A stretch of DNA of 64,000 nt from Gonatopus flavifemur (GCA_018340375.1 JAFFJZ010000007.1:9424001-9488000); one strand, 5' to 3'; shown: positions 40,879 to 58,185, numbered from the stretch's first letter. Notes: generated from the letters alone by a model not told the origin. Numbers and translations are program-made.

Positions 40879-41234
40879 GTGGTCGTAACGTGACGGTGTC
40901 TTTACAATCGAGAACAGGCCACACCAATATGTTAGCCGTTGTGGGTGCTTTGGTGTTCACCCAGTACTGGTACTGGTTCCCTCTCGCCCATTGTTTAGCT
41001 TTGGCGTTTACTCCAACTTGCCTCATCGCTCTTAACGCACAATTGAAAATGCCTAAATTAGAATTCAAATCGAACGCGAAGCCCAGTATTTACGCTTATC
41101 CAGCACCTTTGGAAGAGAAGAAACGCGAGGAACGTGAAAAAGTCACCACCGCCGTCTTGAGTATAGCCGCGCGTGCCAGCAGAAGACGCGAATCTGAAAA
41201 ACGTGCTAGAGATTCCCATGAAAAAATGGATGTC
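40879..41234 (+). CDS. Rpn2: 26S proteasome subunit Rpn2/PSMD1, central C-terminal exon
   Basis: 356 nt exon after a 76 bp intron, acceptor TTCGCAG, donor GTC|GTAAGT, frame continuous with the preceding exon. It encodes the highly conserved close of the toroid and the following domain: [48 protein letters not shown] and the [11 protein letters not shown] segment. The exon ends in a basic, charged stretch ([18 protein letters not shown]) that begins the flexible Lys-rich linker typical of Rpn2. Strong conservation of the folded parts argues that the sequence has been under purifying selection until recently or still is. Confidence 0.95.
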
Positions 41235-41881
41235 GTAAGTTCAAAGCGGATTATTGAAATTCGTCGTCAGAATAGTAACGTGTGAGCGAGTAGATAACTT
41301 TACGAGTCACATAAAGTTTATAGTTTCAATCAGATATGAAACGACGACGTGAAATTACTTCACCCAATTCGAATACATGGTATAATCCAATATGATTTTG
41401 TTGGAACTATAAAATCTACCTTCGCGATTTATTGAAATATAATTCGAAAGAAGACTATTTTATCATTGTTATTATCCGCTCTTCTTTTACCAAACGAGAC
41501 GAGAGGATAACGAGAACAACCAATGCATAAAATAGTTTCATGTACTTCCTTACTCAAAGATGATTTCATTAAAATCCCACTTTACCAACGAGAACGCAAA
41601 AGCGGGAACAGAATTTTTTCTTTGTCTCTAAAAGGGATTGAAGAAGAAACACTTTGAAACTTTGTTCACGCTTGAGAAATCGCACCGTAAAATTCTACTC
41701 CTGTCGCTCCAGTGCTACCTCTACCTCTTCTCAGTAATGTCTCACTCAATATTTGCTGATGAATCAATTAATTTTCTTTTCAAAGGTTTGAGAATTTCGT
41801 TGAACGATGCAAGACGATGTTCACGACGATGCGAAGCACGCGTCGTTATTTATAATAATTTCCGATCATATTTTTTTGTAG

Positions 41882-42248
41882 GATCCGTCGCCGATTGTGG
41901 AATCAAAAGAACCTGTAGAAGTTAAGGATGCTCCCGTCAAGGAAAAAGATGAAAAGAAAAAGGAAAAGGATGATAAGGATGCCAAGGATGGGAAAGAAAA
42001 AAGTGAAAAGAAAGGGAGCAAAGAGGAAACTGATAAGAGCGAGAAGGGAGAAAAGGAGAAAAAAGAACCTGAACCGAGCTTCGAGATTCTACAGAATCCT
42101 GCTCGTGTGCTTCGTCAACAACTCAAGGTTATACAGCTCACTGAGGGAACTCAATACGTTCCCGTTAAGGATATTCAAATCGGTGGCATCGTTATGGTCA
42201 AACATATTCAACCGGATACAGAAGAAGAGCTCGTTGAACCAGTAGCTG
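41882..42248 (+). CDS. Rpn2: 26S proteasome subunit Rpn2/PSMD1, acidic/lysine linker and C-terminal domain exon
   Basis: 367 nt exon, acceptor TTTTGTAG, donor G|GTGAGT. The first half encodes a KEKDEKKKEKDDKD-type Lys/Glu/Asp linker, seen in Rpn2 of many animals; the second half is the small C-terminal beta domain (FEILQNPARVLRQQLKVIQ, IGGIVMVKHIQPDTEEELVE). Frame is continuous on both sides. The preceding intron is 647 bp, in which I see no other coding sequence. Confidence 0.93.
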
Positions 42249-42325
42249 GTGAGTTTTTTTTTTTTTTTCCATTTTTTGTATACCTCATATTATAAAACAG
42301 TAATATTGTATTGCAAATGTTTCAG

Positions 42326-42396
42326 CTTTCGGTCCAAAACCAGAAGAAGAGAAAGAAGCTGATCCTCCAGAACCCTTCGAGTACACCGAAGATTAA
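42326..42396 (+). CDS. Rpn2: 26S proteasome subunit Rpn2/PSMD1, last exon
   Basis: 71 nt terminal coding exon after a TTTCAG acceptor, ending with TAA at 42394-42396. It encodes FGPKPEEEKEA followed by PPEPFEYTED. The extreme C-terminus of Rpn2 is the binding site for the ubiquitin receptor Rpn13 (ADRM1); the PPEPFEY core is intact, so this part would still dock Rpn13 if translated. A canonical AATAAA follows 157 bp downstream. Confidence 0.93.
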
Positions 42397-42552
42397 AAGA
42401 ATCGATGCTCAAGATATTTGTAGACTGCTCAGTCATTGGAAATCGAATCGTATATACGTATCATATATCAACTATATTTCCCTCTTTTCAATACAATTTT
42501 TTAATTCCCATCGTTCTTCTGAAATCAACTAATCATCGTTTTTATTTGTTGA

Positions 42553-42558
42553 AATAAA
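42553..42558 (+). terminator. poly(A) signal of the Rpn2 segment
   Basis: AATAAA 157 bp after the Rpn2 stop codon, in a suitably AT-rich 3' UTR with a T-rich stretch (TTTTCGTCTCTTTTTAG) shortly after. Consistent with a short housekeeping-gene 3' UTR. Confidence 0.6.
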
Positions 42559-42997
42559 AGAATTTTCATCATCAATGTATGTTCTTTTCGTCTCTTTTTA
42601 GATAAACAATTTAATCTTGTTTCCCTTTTGTACATCCTCTTCTCATCCTCCCTCTTGCGGTATTCAATTGAAAAATACCAAATTTTTCACATTCAAATTG
42701 ACGAACAATTCAGTCCTGCCACTCTGCGCAACCCATGAGGAATTCTAATGAGGAAGCGAAAAGTTACAACCTTTCGAACGAGGACGCATTCTTCTTCCGT
42801 TTTCTCTACACAGCTACGGTTGTTTTCAAAGTTGCTACAATAATTATGATCATCATAGAATATTCAATCATTATAGATGAAATGATTTTTTTTTCTAGGA
42901 TCAGAGAAATTTTCTAATGGAAAATAGGTGTATTGGGATTCATTTCGTTTGATTTCGTTCGATGCGAAGTCTATGTAACGGTTCATTTCTCCCTTAG

Positions 42998-43779
42998 GAC
43001 TCGTATCGAAGGTCTCTAATCAAATCGAGTTATAAAACTATGAATTCTCTTGTGGAACATTTTGGGTTCGACTATTCTGCCGAGGTAAGTAAAATCGTCT
43101 CGGTTGTCTCTCTACAATGATTGAGAGTCTCGTGCAGGATATACATTATAAACACTAAAGCGTTTACTATTAACGTTATTATGAATAACGTGAAATTGAG
43201 CGGAATTGTGCATTTAAGCTCTGCAGAGAGCTTTGCTCCCAATTAAACTTGTGGAATTAACTGTGTGTATTATTAATACGGGTACATGTATTAGAGGAAT
43301 TATCAGAGAGGTTATAATTGAACGTAACAATACTTTTAATTGGACATTATGTTATATGCGCAATGAGAATTCAGTCACTTGAGAAAAAAACAAACTTTTA
43401 AAAGGACGTCTCTCTTTGGAACCTTCTTCATCTTTTCTTTTTCAATTTCGTTCCTCTCCGCAATTAATGTCAAACATTTCGCGACGTTACTAAAGTCGAA
43501 TTATTGCTTGTAATCGATGTATGTATTTGTTTTGCGTTATTCTCCAAACGTTCGTAGAAATTAATTTCTCAGCCCTGAATTGGGGTTGCGGATATCAAAT
43601 GTGGGGGAAAAAAATCATGCCCTTTGAACCTGATACCAAACATGACGATCGATAAATTTTCCCTTCCACGAGGAATGATATTATTGTTTTAAATACTTTT
43701 TCAGGTGTATCAATTCATAAACACTACGTCTCGAAAGAGAAGAGTGAAGAGGAATGTGATGAAAGCTGGAAAGGAATAA
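42998..43779 (+). CDS. possible two-exon small open frame, unknown
   Basis: Not recognised. An 87 nt stretch (42998-43084) is open throughout, follows TTCTCCCTTAG and ends GAG|GTAAGT. After a 620 bp intron, TACTTTTTCAG is followed by 24 open codons to a TAA at 43777-43779, in the same frame. Starting at the ATG at 43040 the product would be 39 residues: a MNSLVEHFGFDYSAE N-terminus and a basic SRKRRVKRN tail. It lies about 0.6 kb downstream of Rpn2, on the same strand, within the receptor intron. Both splice sites are good, but a fragment this short can occur by chance. It could instead be the 3' end of a longer gene. Confidence 0.22.
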
Positions 43780-45258
43780 CACGCAATCCTCTTTGGAAAC
43801 TAGATTCACCCGTATTAAACGACGAAATGACCAAAGTTTAATCCCAAGTTTATGTATTTCCTCAGACTAAAATTCCTCTTTCGAATTTCTGAAAGGTTGT
43901 AAATTATTTTGCGTCGAAGCGACTCGGGTGTTTTGCAGTGTGAACCACGACAAATGAGTTTACGTAAGAGAACCTCCAACTACTTCGTGTGAGTTTCGGT
44001 AACATATTATTCAAGATAAATTATGGTCTGTTGGATACCCCCGTTGCGGAATTAATGAAATCAATGAAACCAATGAAGGTACAGTTAATACAGTAACTAA
44101 ATTCTTCCCAGCCGATGAAAGATTCGTGACAAGATTGAAGTCATTCAATTGTAACCAGTGCAGTTTGTGTATTTAGTACATGTAAAACACTTGCAATAGA
44201 TTGTGTTTGAATTCAGTGATTAGTAATGCACTTTAGAGCATTCATTTCATTCCAACAGATTGCGGGGATTGCAGATTGCATTCTGCTTTGTAGCACTACG
44301 AAACGGAATTAATGAAATTTTCATGTTGATGATTCGTGTAGTGAAAAACAGCAATAACCATGAGATATATGTAGGGCTTAAATTCTATACCGTGGACCAC
44401 AGTTGGATGAAATGTTACATTTTCATCCAATTATCTGCAATTTTGTAGGTACATTCAAATGTAAACGCATCACTCTTTTTGTCCACATTTGCGCCGTCAA
44501 ATATGCAAGATCGATGCATATTCGCACTCCCACAACACTCGATCACCATAGTTTCCTGTCACAGACTGCACCCTCGCGGATAATGCATCAGACTCTGAGA
44601 TTCAAAGATTAATATCGGAAAAATGTCAGTTCGGATATAATTCCATTCCCCGCAATGATATTATATTATAAAAATAAATAAATGAACTCGTCACACCGTG
44701 TACAAACGTTCGAAATATTTGTTTTCCGGTAAGCAATTAATTTCAATTAATCTTTCGTGTAGTCGATGTTTTTCTTGTTTTAATTTCAATAGACATATAA
44801 ACGAATTCATTCAATCATTTGAACGTTTGATCCCGACAAGTACACCACTCGGACAACAAAGTTCGCATTTATTCAAAGACAAACTTGGAATCTGTTTACA
44901 ACATTCTTCGAGTTGAATGAACAAAGTTTCCTTTGAGTTTAACTTCACAGTCTTTGTCAAACTTGCAAATTACATCCAGTTTTGCGATAATTTTCTTTTC
45001 CTTTGTTGTTTTGCAAAATTCTTTTCTATCCGTTTATGAAATTCAATGTATGTTATTATATCAGTAATAATCTTATTCGGATACAATAGGTTTCATTATA
45101 ATTCATAACTGGGACTTAATGAACGTGCTTTTTGTTTCTCACTGTATACCACTGTATAGTTCAATCTTATTATAGCAAGAGGTTATTGAATTGACGTTTC
45201 TTCGATGAATTCGGGTGGGAAAAAACAGAAGATGAATGTTCGTGAAATAATGCCTCAC
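43780..45258. other. rest of receptor intron, nothing seen
   Basis: Remaining part of the 4.8 kb intron between the TM4 and TM5 exons. No coding sequence or repeat recognised. Confidence 0.6.
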
Positions 45259-45491
45259 CTGCGAATACATCAGACTCAATGGTAGACTCATAGCGATGCT
45301 GAGGAGCCAAACGAACATTATCTTCAATATAACTCTCCGTTTAGTTTTGTTGCGTCCAAATTTCATGGGATAACGCAGACTGAGGTACCGATCTACGCTG
45401 ATGGTGCAGAGATGCATTATGCTGGCTGTACAAAACAGGACGTCGGAGCAAATCCATAAAAGGCAGTAAAACGCTTCGAGTGGAAAATAAC
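45259..45491 (-). CDS. 5-HT2-type serotonin receptor, exon with TM3-TM4
   Basis: Internal exon of a class-A aminergic GPCR, plasma-membrane serotonin receptor, probably Gq-coupled as usual for 5-HT2. The exon opens after a TTACAG acceptor and ends at CAG|GTGAGG (233 nt; two bases complete a split Gly codon, end phase 0). It encodes 77 residues covering the end of the first extracellular loop, TM3, intracellular loop 2 and TM4. Visible landmarks: Cys3.25 (FYC), the amine-binding Asp3.32 seven residues later (ICSD), the DRY motif in SVDRYLSLRYPMKFG, and Trp4.50 in FVWLLS. The RYPMKFGRNKTKRR loop is very characteristic of insect 5-HT2 receptors. Whether it is the 5-HT2-alpha or -beta paralogue I cannot decide; the huge third loop makes me lean to beta. 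The preceding exon(s) with the N-terminus, TM1 and TM2 were not found. Confidence 0.93.
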
Positions 45492-47596
45492 CTGTAATTA
45501 AAATCAGTTATTTACTAATTTAATTTATAATAACTTCATGAAGTGTATTGATACGGCAAAAATGTTGTACACAATGATGTACAAAAGATTTGATATAATT
45601 CCTTTGGAATGAACGTAGAAAACTTTGGAGATATTTGAATGATGGAAATGATGGGCTTCGTAACTTCACATCTTGTGATGCGTGCTTTAATCTGTTCAGA
45701 CACGAATTGTTGGTTATCAACACTAGAAACATGCCTCCTGAGAGACTGGTAACAACGAGCTTAGCTGAGAGAACGGCACGGGGTATGAAATTGTACAAAC
45801 AGAGAAACTTGTATCGCTACCAAGTTTTCAAAGTCCTTCAAAATAATGTAATCACGTTGACTCGAGATGGTGGATTGTTCCTGTTGCGTCTCCTGCAACA
45901 AACTTTTATTTACTCAAATGACCGAATCCGAAAGAGCTCCATCAGGATTGTTTGTAAAGTTGCGCACATAACTTGTATGGCAAGACCTTCGCGTAAACCG
46001 AGCCTTTCTCTTCATATCGAATGAAATACTTCTGGTTCTCTGTGAAACATCTTCAATTTGTTTCGAGATGTCTCTGGAATAGAACTTGGAATCCTGGATT
46101 TTAATGCAGCTCTATCGAATTGCCAGTTTTTATTAGCAATACATTTAAAATTACTATACAGAAGAGAAGAAGAATTCATTTCTCTGGGTAATAATTTTAA
46201 ACCCACGGAGCAGTAGCTAGATGTAATAGTTTGAATGCACTCACGTGTATCAACGTCATAAAAATTAAGAGCGTCAAATTTATGGTACGAAATAAAAAAG
46301 GAAATGTTTCATCGTCGAATAAATGTGAAATGTTTTTCGTACCGGATAAAAAAAAATCATTATTGCGATGGATGTATCGAATATGAGGTGCATGAATATG
46401 CGAGAATTTCAGGTAATAAAAATGTCATATTGTGCATACACATAGTCCACGGGGTTGCCGATGAGAGTGAAATACGAATAAATGGGGTATAAATTTTATA
46501 AGATGAAGCGTATCGGTGTTCGCCAAATTTTAATGGAGAGAACGAAATTGAAATTTGAAAGATAACATAAGTAGCTTATACTTCTGTTCGGAACATGAAT
46601 TTTTCTTCTTTTGGAATATAATTACTTCATAATTCTGTTACTCGATCTTGCATAAACGTTTCGTGTAATTATCCAAAGGATGAAATTTATCCATGGATAA
46701 AAAAAGCTTTGCGATTTCCGTATCAATTTACATGAATTAATTCTTTATGAGGTCATCCGTTCTCATTGGTATCCTCAATCAAAACTTTTCACTCGGCGCA
46801 GCAAAAGTCTTTTGTCTCTCGCGTCGGGATTGCATTGATTTCATATTCATAAGATTTATGTCATGTAATGACATCGGAACATCCGAAACCATTCCCGAGC
46901 CTTCTTTTTTCCATTCGTATCTTTATGGTAATTAGTTGAGAAACTTTATCTATATAACTTCATGGTTACCGTGTGACATGCACATACGTCACGTTCGTGG
47001 TTTTAAGAGCGTATATACCGAAACACATTTGCATACAACTTGATCCTTTTCAAGGGAATAAAAGTTATGAGAAAAATGAAGATAAACCCCCTTTTTTATG
47101 ACATACTTTCAGAATAAGGTAGGGACCCATGTGGAGATGGAAACACGCGCCGCTACTGGCTGAGTCCTGTTGCCGGAGTTGCCAGTACCGGCAAATCCAA
47201 AACTGCCATTATGGAGCCAGTTGAATTAATTGACGGTACTGGCAAGGAGTCAAAATGATAACATCATTTTACATAAGGGCGAGTAGAACATTTACAACAG
47301 CGTCGGTACCGATTTTTAATGTGAGCCAACTATGGCGGAACTCTGACATGACAACAGAACCAATTGTTCTGCTATACCTGGATGAGAAGTGGTAGAGAGT
47401 CAAAATAATACATCCTATGTAGGAATTCAGACCCGACCCAGTACTGGCACAGTGCTGATAATTAGAGATCCCCGGAGTTATATTTCAAGTGAAAAAAAAA
47501 ATACATTGAATTTGAATTCTCAAAACTTTGTGAATCTATTTTTCTCATCACCGTTATCTGAGAAAGACGCTTTGGAAGTGGTTTCATGAAAGTTCA

Positions 47597-47667
47597 CTGG
47601 GCAAGGATTGAACCCGGGACCTGCGAGTGAGAAACAGAGTCTCTATCACATCAGCTAATCTCCGAGT
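47597..47667 (-). other. tRNA-like relic (Pol III A and B boxes)
   Basis: On the minus strand, TTAGCTGATGTGATAGAG (47658-47641) resembles an A box and GGGTTCAATCC (47615-47605) a B box, with roughly tRNA spacing. The acceptor stem does not pair well, so it is a tRNA-derived SINE head or pseudogene rather than a working tRNA. Confidence 0.5.
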
Positions 47668-47719
47668 TGACAACGGACCACTTAAATTCCCATTTATTGT
47701 ACTAATTCCCTTCGAAGTC

Positions 47720-48150
47720 ACACAATTTACCATAGACCCCGTAGTGTAACAAGATTCTACCAATACTGGCTCATTGTTCTCTATCGAACGTATTGAATGA
47801 TCATACCAACTCTGTCTTGATACTGGCGCGACTCCGGCTCACTACAAAAATCAAGTTGCCAAGATCGTGATTTCAATGTCAATCGACTACCGATTCCGTA
47901 GTCAACCAGAGTCCCACCAATACTGGTACCATGTCGTCTATCGAACATATTGAATCATAATACCATCTGGCTCGATGTTGGCGCGACTCCGGCTGACCAC
48001 AACAGCCGAGTTGCCAAGATCATAATTTCAACATCAATCGACTATCGATTTTGTAGTCAGCCAGAGTCATATCATTACTGGCGCATTGCCGTCTGTTGTA
48101 CATATGGAATGATAATACCGACTTCGGCTGAATACTGGCGCGGTACCGTT
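47720..48150 (+). repeat. ~156 bp direct tandem repeat, about 2.5 copies
   Basis: AATACTGG-type landmarks at 47762, 47919 and 48074 give spacings of 157 and 155 bp; CAACAGCCGAGTTGCCAAG and TATCGAACATATTGAAT recur with substitutions. Confidence 0.8.
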
Positions 48151-48368
48151 TCTCTACATCCTGGGTATTGTCTAGACAGTATTCATTCGATACTGACCTT
48201 ATATCGTCTGTCCACGCGAGCCGATACCGTCTGAAATCTGGCGAATGTTCGGCGACAGTTGAAAAACGGTCATGATTCTGAACATGCACAGTTGCTTTTG
48301 CCAAACTTTGGCAAATACAACCTCGCCAGTGTCGCGCCATTTGTCAACTCTGGCTATTTCCACATGGG

Positions 48369-54050
<5,682 letters not shown>

Positions 54051-54055
54051 TAATA

Positions 54056-55354
54056 CCTTCTGATCAAAAAGTACCCGGAATTTCTTAATGGAACGAAAAC
54101 GCTTCAATTATTCATCTATATTCACTTTATTTCCTTCGAAGTAATCTCTATTGCAAGCAATACACATATTCCGCTCCTTCCAATCTTCGAAACATTTTGC
54201 ATAGGCCGATTTCGGAATCGCCTTCAGTTCCTTCCGCGAATTGTACTTTATTGCTTTAATCGTCTCAAAACGCTTTCCGCGAAGTGGTAACTTGAGTCGT
54301 GAGAATAGGAAAAAATCACAAGGAGCCATATCAGGTGAATACGGAGCTTGAGGAACGGTATGAACATTGTTTTTAGTGAAATAATCGCGTGCAAGATGAG
54401 ATGTGTGTGCCGGTGCGTTATTGTAATGAAAAAACCACGAGTTATCTTTCCACAATTCTGGTCTCTTGCGACGAATGTTTTCCCTCAAACGCTTCAATAC
54501 GCTCACGTAATATTCCTTATTCACTGTCTGACCTGGTGGGAAAAATTCGGAGTCGACCACACCACGGCAATCAAAGAAAACAGTCAACAAAACCTTGATT
54601 TCAGATCGACTCTGTCGCGGTTTTTTAGGTTTTGACTCGTCTGAGAAGCGCCATTCCGATGATCGTTGGTTAGTTTCGATGTCATCTTCATAGACCCATG
54701 TTTCGTCACCGGTAATGATGCCTTCGATAACATTTTGGCCCAAAGAAAGCATTTCTTTAGCAACATCGATGCGATGCTGTTTCTGCAACAAATTCAACAT
54801 TCTCGGCACAAGCGTGCTTCAACTCGTCTCATGGCCAAAATATTGTGCATAAGGTTCCGCACCGATCCGAACGAGACACCAAGATCGGATGCTATCTCCC
54901 TAATGCTCACACGACGATTTGCGAGGACGATTTCTTTAATTTTATCAATATTTTCGTCAGTGATACTGGTGGATGGACGACCGGAACGAGGCAAATCATC
55001 AACCACAATACGACCTGCTTTAAACTCTTTGTATCACTCGTACGCTTGTGTTCTTGACATCGTCGAGTCCCCGTAGGTTTCTGTGAACATCTTCAACGCT
55101 TCTGCACATGAAATTTTGTTAAAAACACAAGATTTTAGACAAACTCTTTGCTCAACCGAATTCGACATTGCGAAATTCGCAGAATACGACAAACACTGAC
55201 TTGTTAACACGCACTAACTTCTGACGAATGAGGCGCAAACAGACATTTAAGCGCTAAATAACAGATGAAATAACATGGAAAACAAAAGATTCCGACAATA
55301 TCTCAAGCGCGGTTTGTTTGAATAGAGAATTCCGGGTACTTTTTGATCAGAAGG
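54056..55354 (-). mobile_element. mariner (DD34D) transposon, full length, inactive
   Basis: Complete 1.3 kb mariner-like element. Both ends carry 30 bp matching inverted repeats (54053-54082 and 55328-55357; outer part CCTTCTGATCAAAAAGTACC) and TA dinucleotides sit at 54054-54055 and 55355-55356 as the expected target duplication. One degenerate transposase gene fills the inside on the minus strand. Perfect terminal repeats with a damaged gene suggest a fairly recent insertion, or mobilisation in trans before fixation. Confidence 0.93.
54108..55169 (-). pseudogene. mariner transposase pseudogene
   Basis: About 350 codons of mariner transposase, starting ATG at 55169. The N-terminal helix-turn-helix region is recognisable (KMFTETYGDSTMSRTQAYE; SIREIASDLGVSFGSVRNL). 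Breaks: a Trp-to-stop (TGA at 55034-55036) and a one-base deletion near 54810, after which the frame continues PRMLNLLQKQHR. Catalytic triad: first Asp present in ITGDETWVY; the second position, normally Asp in HxDNAPAH, is Asn (HYNNAPAH, near 54420); third Asp present in YSPDMAPCDF, 34 residues after the second, as in the DD34D family. The gene stops with NKVNIDE. It cannot make an active enzyme. Confidence 0.93.
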
Positions 55355-55359
55355 TATTT

Positions 55360-58183
55360 CTTTCGCGTGGAATCAGGTGTAATTCTGCCTTTTTTTACGT
55401 TTACTTTAACGGTTCCAATCCATACATAATGGCACCTAAGATCTTTATTACGACCATTTCCGAACTGTGCCGAAGCCTACGACCGGACTTACGGTTTTCT
55501 TCCGTGGTAAATCGGCTCTGGGCTGAAGGAGTTTACAAATCAAGGACACTCTAACTCCGAAGAGATTTTTTCAAATAGTACGAGATATTTGCTCCTCACT
55601 GATTTTACTGAGCGAAAAGACCGTAACTCACATTATGATCTCTTCGTCTGGCAAAGTGGTGACGTTTTCGATGGTTCCCATTTTGATGTAAGTTACGGCT
55701 TTTTTCTTATGATTGTCTAATTTTCAACTCGTTTTCAGAGAAGAAAAATGTTTATTAAGCAAACATTAGGAGCGATAACTTATTTCTATTAACACAGCTG
55801 AATCGAATGATATAAAAAAATAATTGTCGAAAAAATTGAGTTAACAATTTTTTTGCCTGGTACAGCAGTCACTTCTCCCCACAATTTTTTCAAAATCTCT
55901 TACGAAGATGTTGGAAAAGAAAATATGTGGAAGTAGTGTATGAACCCTGACTGCAACATCCTATCGAATCTGGTGGAAATCGATAGGTTTCCGATTCAAA
56001 TTTAATGGCTTTCATTCCTCCATTATTCCTCCAAAGCGTTATATCAAAAACTCACGATGCATATTACACGTTTTCGAGCTTCATCCCAGATATTTCATTA
56101 AAATAATTGTAGTCAACGCGAAGCTTACTGTTGTGTTTCGTGCTTACTATACACGAATGAGGATCCAGCTGAAGTATGTGATGAGATGCATACTTAATGT
56201 ACCGTAATGACACCGTCAACTCGTTCTCGTTCTCGTTCTTCTTACGTGCACGGAGAAATTGTCACGAATTGGCATCTTTGGACTTACGTTACTGCATTGA
56301 AAATTAATGTGACAAAATACGTTTTCATTGCACATTGGCCATCTCCGAGTGGATAAAAAATAATTAAAAAATCTACAAAATTTCATGACGATATATTTGA
56401 TTCTAATGGTCATCGCTACTGCGCTGCGGCAGATTATTTTGTACGTGATATTTTGTTGTTGTTGAATTTGTGTGGGAAACAAAATGTATTATGCAAAAGT
56501 CAATTGAGAAAATCCAGTGGTAGACACATGCAGTATTGCATATTTAATGTTCCAGCTTGGCATTGAACGAATGTATTTATTGAAATATAATAAACGATTG
56601 GATAGGGATGGTTCTTTTCCCACATTCCATTATCACAGTTGAATTCTACATTCGACAGCTATGATATCCGATACATGAACTAAAACGGAAGATACATATA
56701 TTAAAATTTCACTATTCTATTCGAAATATAAAAGTACAATATTTCAATTGTGTCTGTTATGCACCCAAGTAGCATTGTGTATATGTACCATGAGCATGCA
56801 TAGTATATGTGTATATACAACGTTCTGGTGCTACCAGAGCATCTTGTTTGTCTCGTCCCACATGAATTCCTATTTTATGTATATACAAGCACGTAAGCGT
56901 TTGTATACTTTATCGTGTCCCGTCTGACACTCTCCACGTGTTTCAGTGTTTAAGTTTTCATAAAATCGTTCGTCTATGTCGTGTATAACCCGTCTAACAA
57001 ATATAACAAGAACTGATGAACTTGATCCACTCAACTGTCATGTATTGGTCGAAAAAATTTATCAAAATATGAATACGGATTCATCGGTTCTTGAACATTT
57101 TGGTACACGATCATTCCTCGTTTCTCCTTTGACAAAGACAAGGGAGAACAATCCAACACGATCGAATGGTTTTGAAATCCTCTGTCATCGCAGGGAAAGC
57201 CAATCAGACGATGAAAACACTTTTCTCAATTTATTCGTGAGTTTCAGATAAATGATGATGATGGTGATGCAAAATTCGAAACCATATGAATAATATAAGA
57301 TGGAGACGATATTAATCCTTTGAAAGGAGGAAATATGTTGAAAGCATACGCGGTTGAAGCAGCTCATAATGGAAGGGAAGTATTAAGGAACATTCTCATC
57401 GCGCGAGAAGGAGGTTGAAATCGCAACACCTCTAAGACGTTAGGATCTCGTCGTGAGGATACAACACACGAATTTATACGTCACGAGGACGGTATAAATA
57501 CTTGGCGTTTATATAGGTGCATCCGATGACACTTCGTGTCCATGAATATTCATCCTTTTCCCTTCTGCTCCTCCAGTATGCTAATTCAATTCGATATGTT
57601 GTGAAGCAATATCCACTTGTAGCTCCTTTCCACTCTCTACCAACACTTCCGCATTGCCCGCGCTCCTGAACTTCTTGCATACCCATTTCTGTACTCGTAC
57701 GTGCACGTGTATACACCTACATAACCGTCACTCCCTGCAACTTCTGGTTCTTTTACTTCTCGTGACAAACTATTTGTCCTGCGCCTACGAAATTGCACTG
57801 CTGAAAGAATATAATCTGACATGGGGTTTCATAAGAATCAATTTACATAACTTTACATGTCAAAAGAGAATAAATTCTCTGCATGATGTGAGATTTCATT
57901 CGTTTATTATTTCCGAACTATGCTCTTTTGGAATATTCCCATCGAAACAAATGAAATCGCATAAATCCTCCATACATGATGTGGGGTGTTTGAAAAGGGT
58001 TTTCCGTTCACGATTGCAGATTGGGGGCTGGAATCCCCATCTAGAAATTTGTCTGAGCATTTTTATTTACAATCTTCAACTCGATCCAAGTCATAATCAT
58101 TCCTGTCCTGCACGGAAAAGAAGGAAATAGTTGTGGCAGCTACTCACTTGTTTAGCACCCTTTTTTGACCGCTTTAATTAAAA
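55360..58183. other. no supported gene
   Basis: Between the two mariners. 57400-57830 is less AT-rich, with a TATATAAAC (minus strand, near 57510), and could be a promoter or 5' UTR, but no gene can be tied to it. A 158-codon plus-strand open frame from 57654 starts at a TTG and matches nothing I know. Confidence 0.5.
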
Positions 58184-58185
58184 TA

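Larger units (their letters stand above)
47126..48368. mobile_element. 1.24 kb non-autonomous element with internal tandem repeats
   Basis: Bounded by CCCATGTGGAGAT at the left and the complement ATTTCCACATGGG at the right. The interior is non-coding: a tRNA-like stretch at 47600-47667, then about 2.5 copies of a ~156 bp direct repeat (47720-48150) carrying AATACTGG, CGACTCCGGCT and GTTGCCAAGATC. The richer GC sets it off from the flanks. Class unknown. Confidence 0.6.

Noticed and set aside
40522..41068. Minus-strand open frames over the Rpn2 exons
   Set aside because: Antisense shadows of a clearly coding plus-strand sequence.
45635..46024. 129-codon plus-strand open frame next to the TM3 exon
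   Set aside because: Starts within non-coding DNA, no recognisable family, and an equally open frame exists on the other strand.
57654..58130. 158-codon plus-strand open frame with a hydrophobic stretch
   Set aside because: No ATG start, no homology I recognise; the hydrophobic run alone is not evidence.
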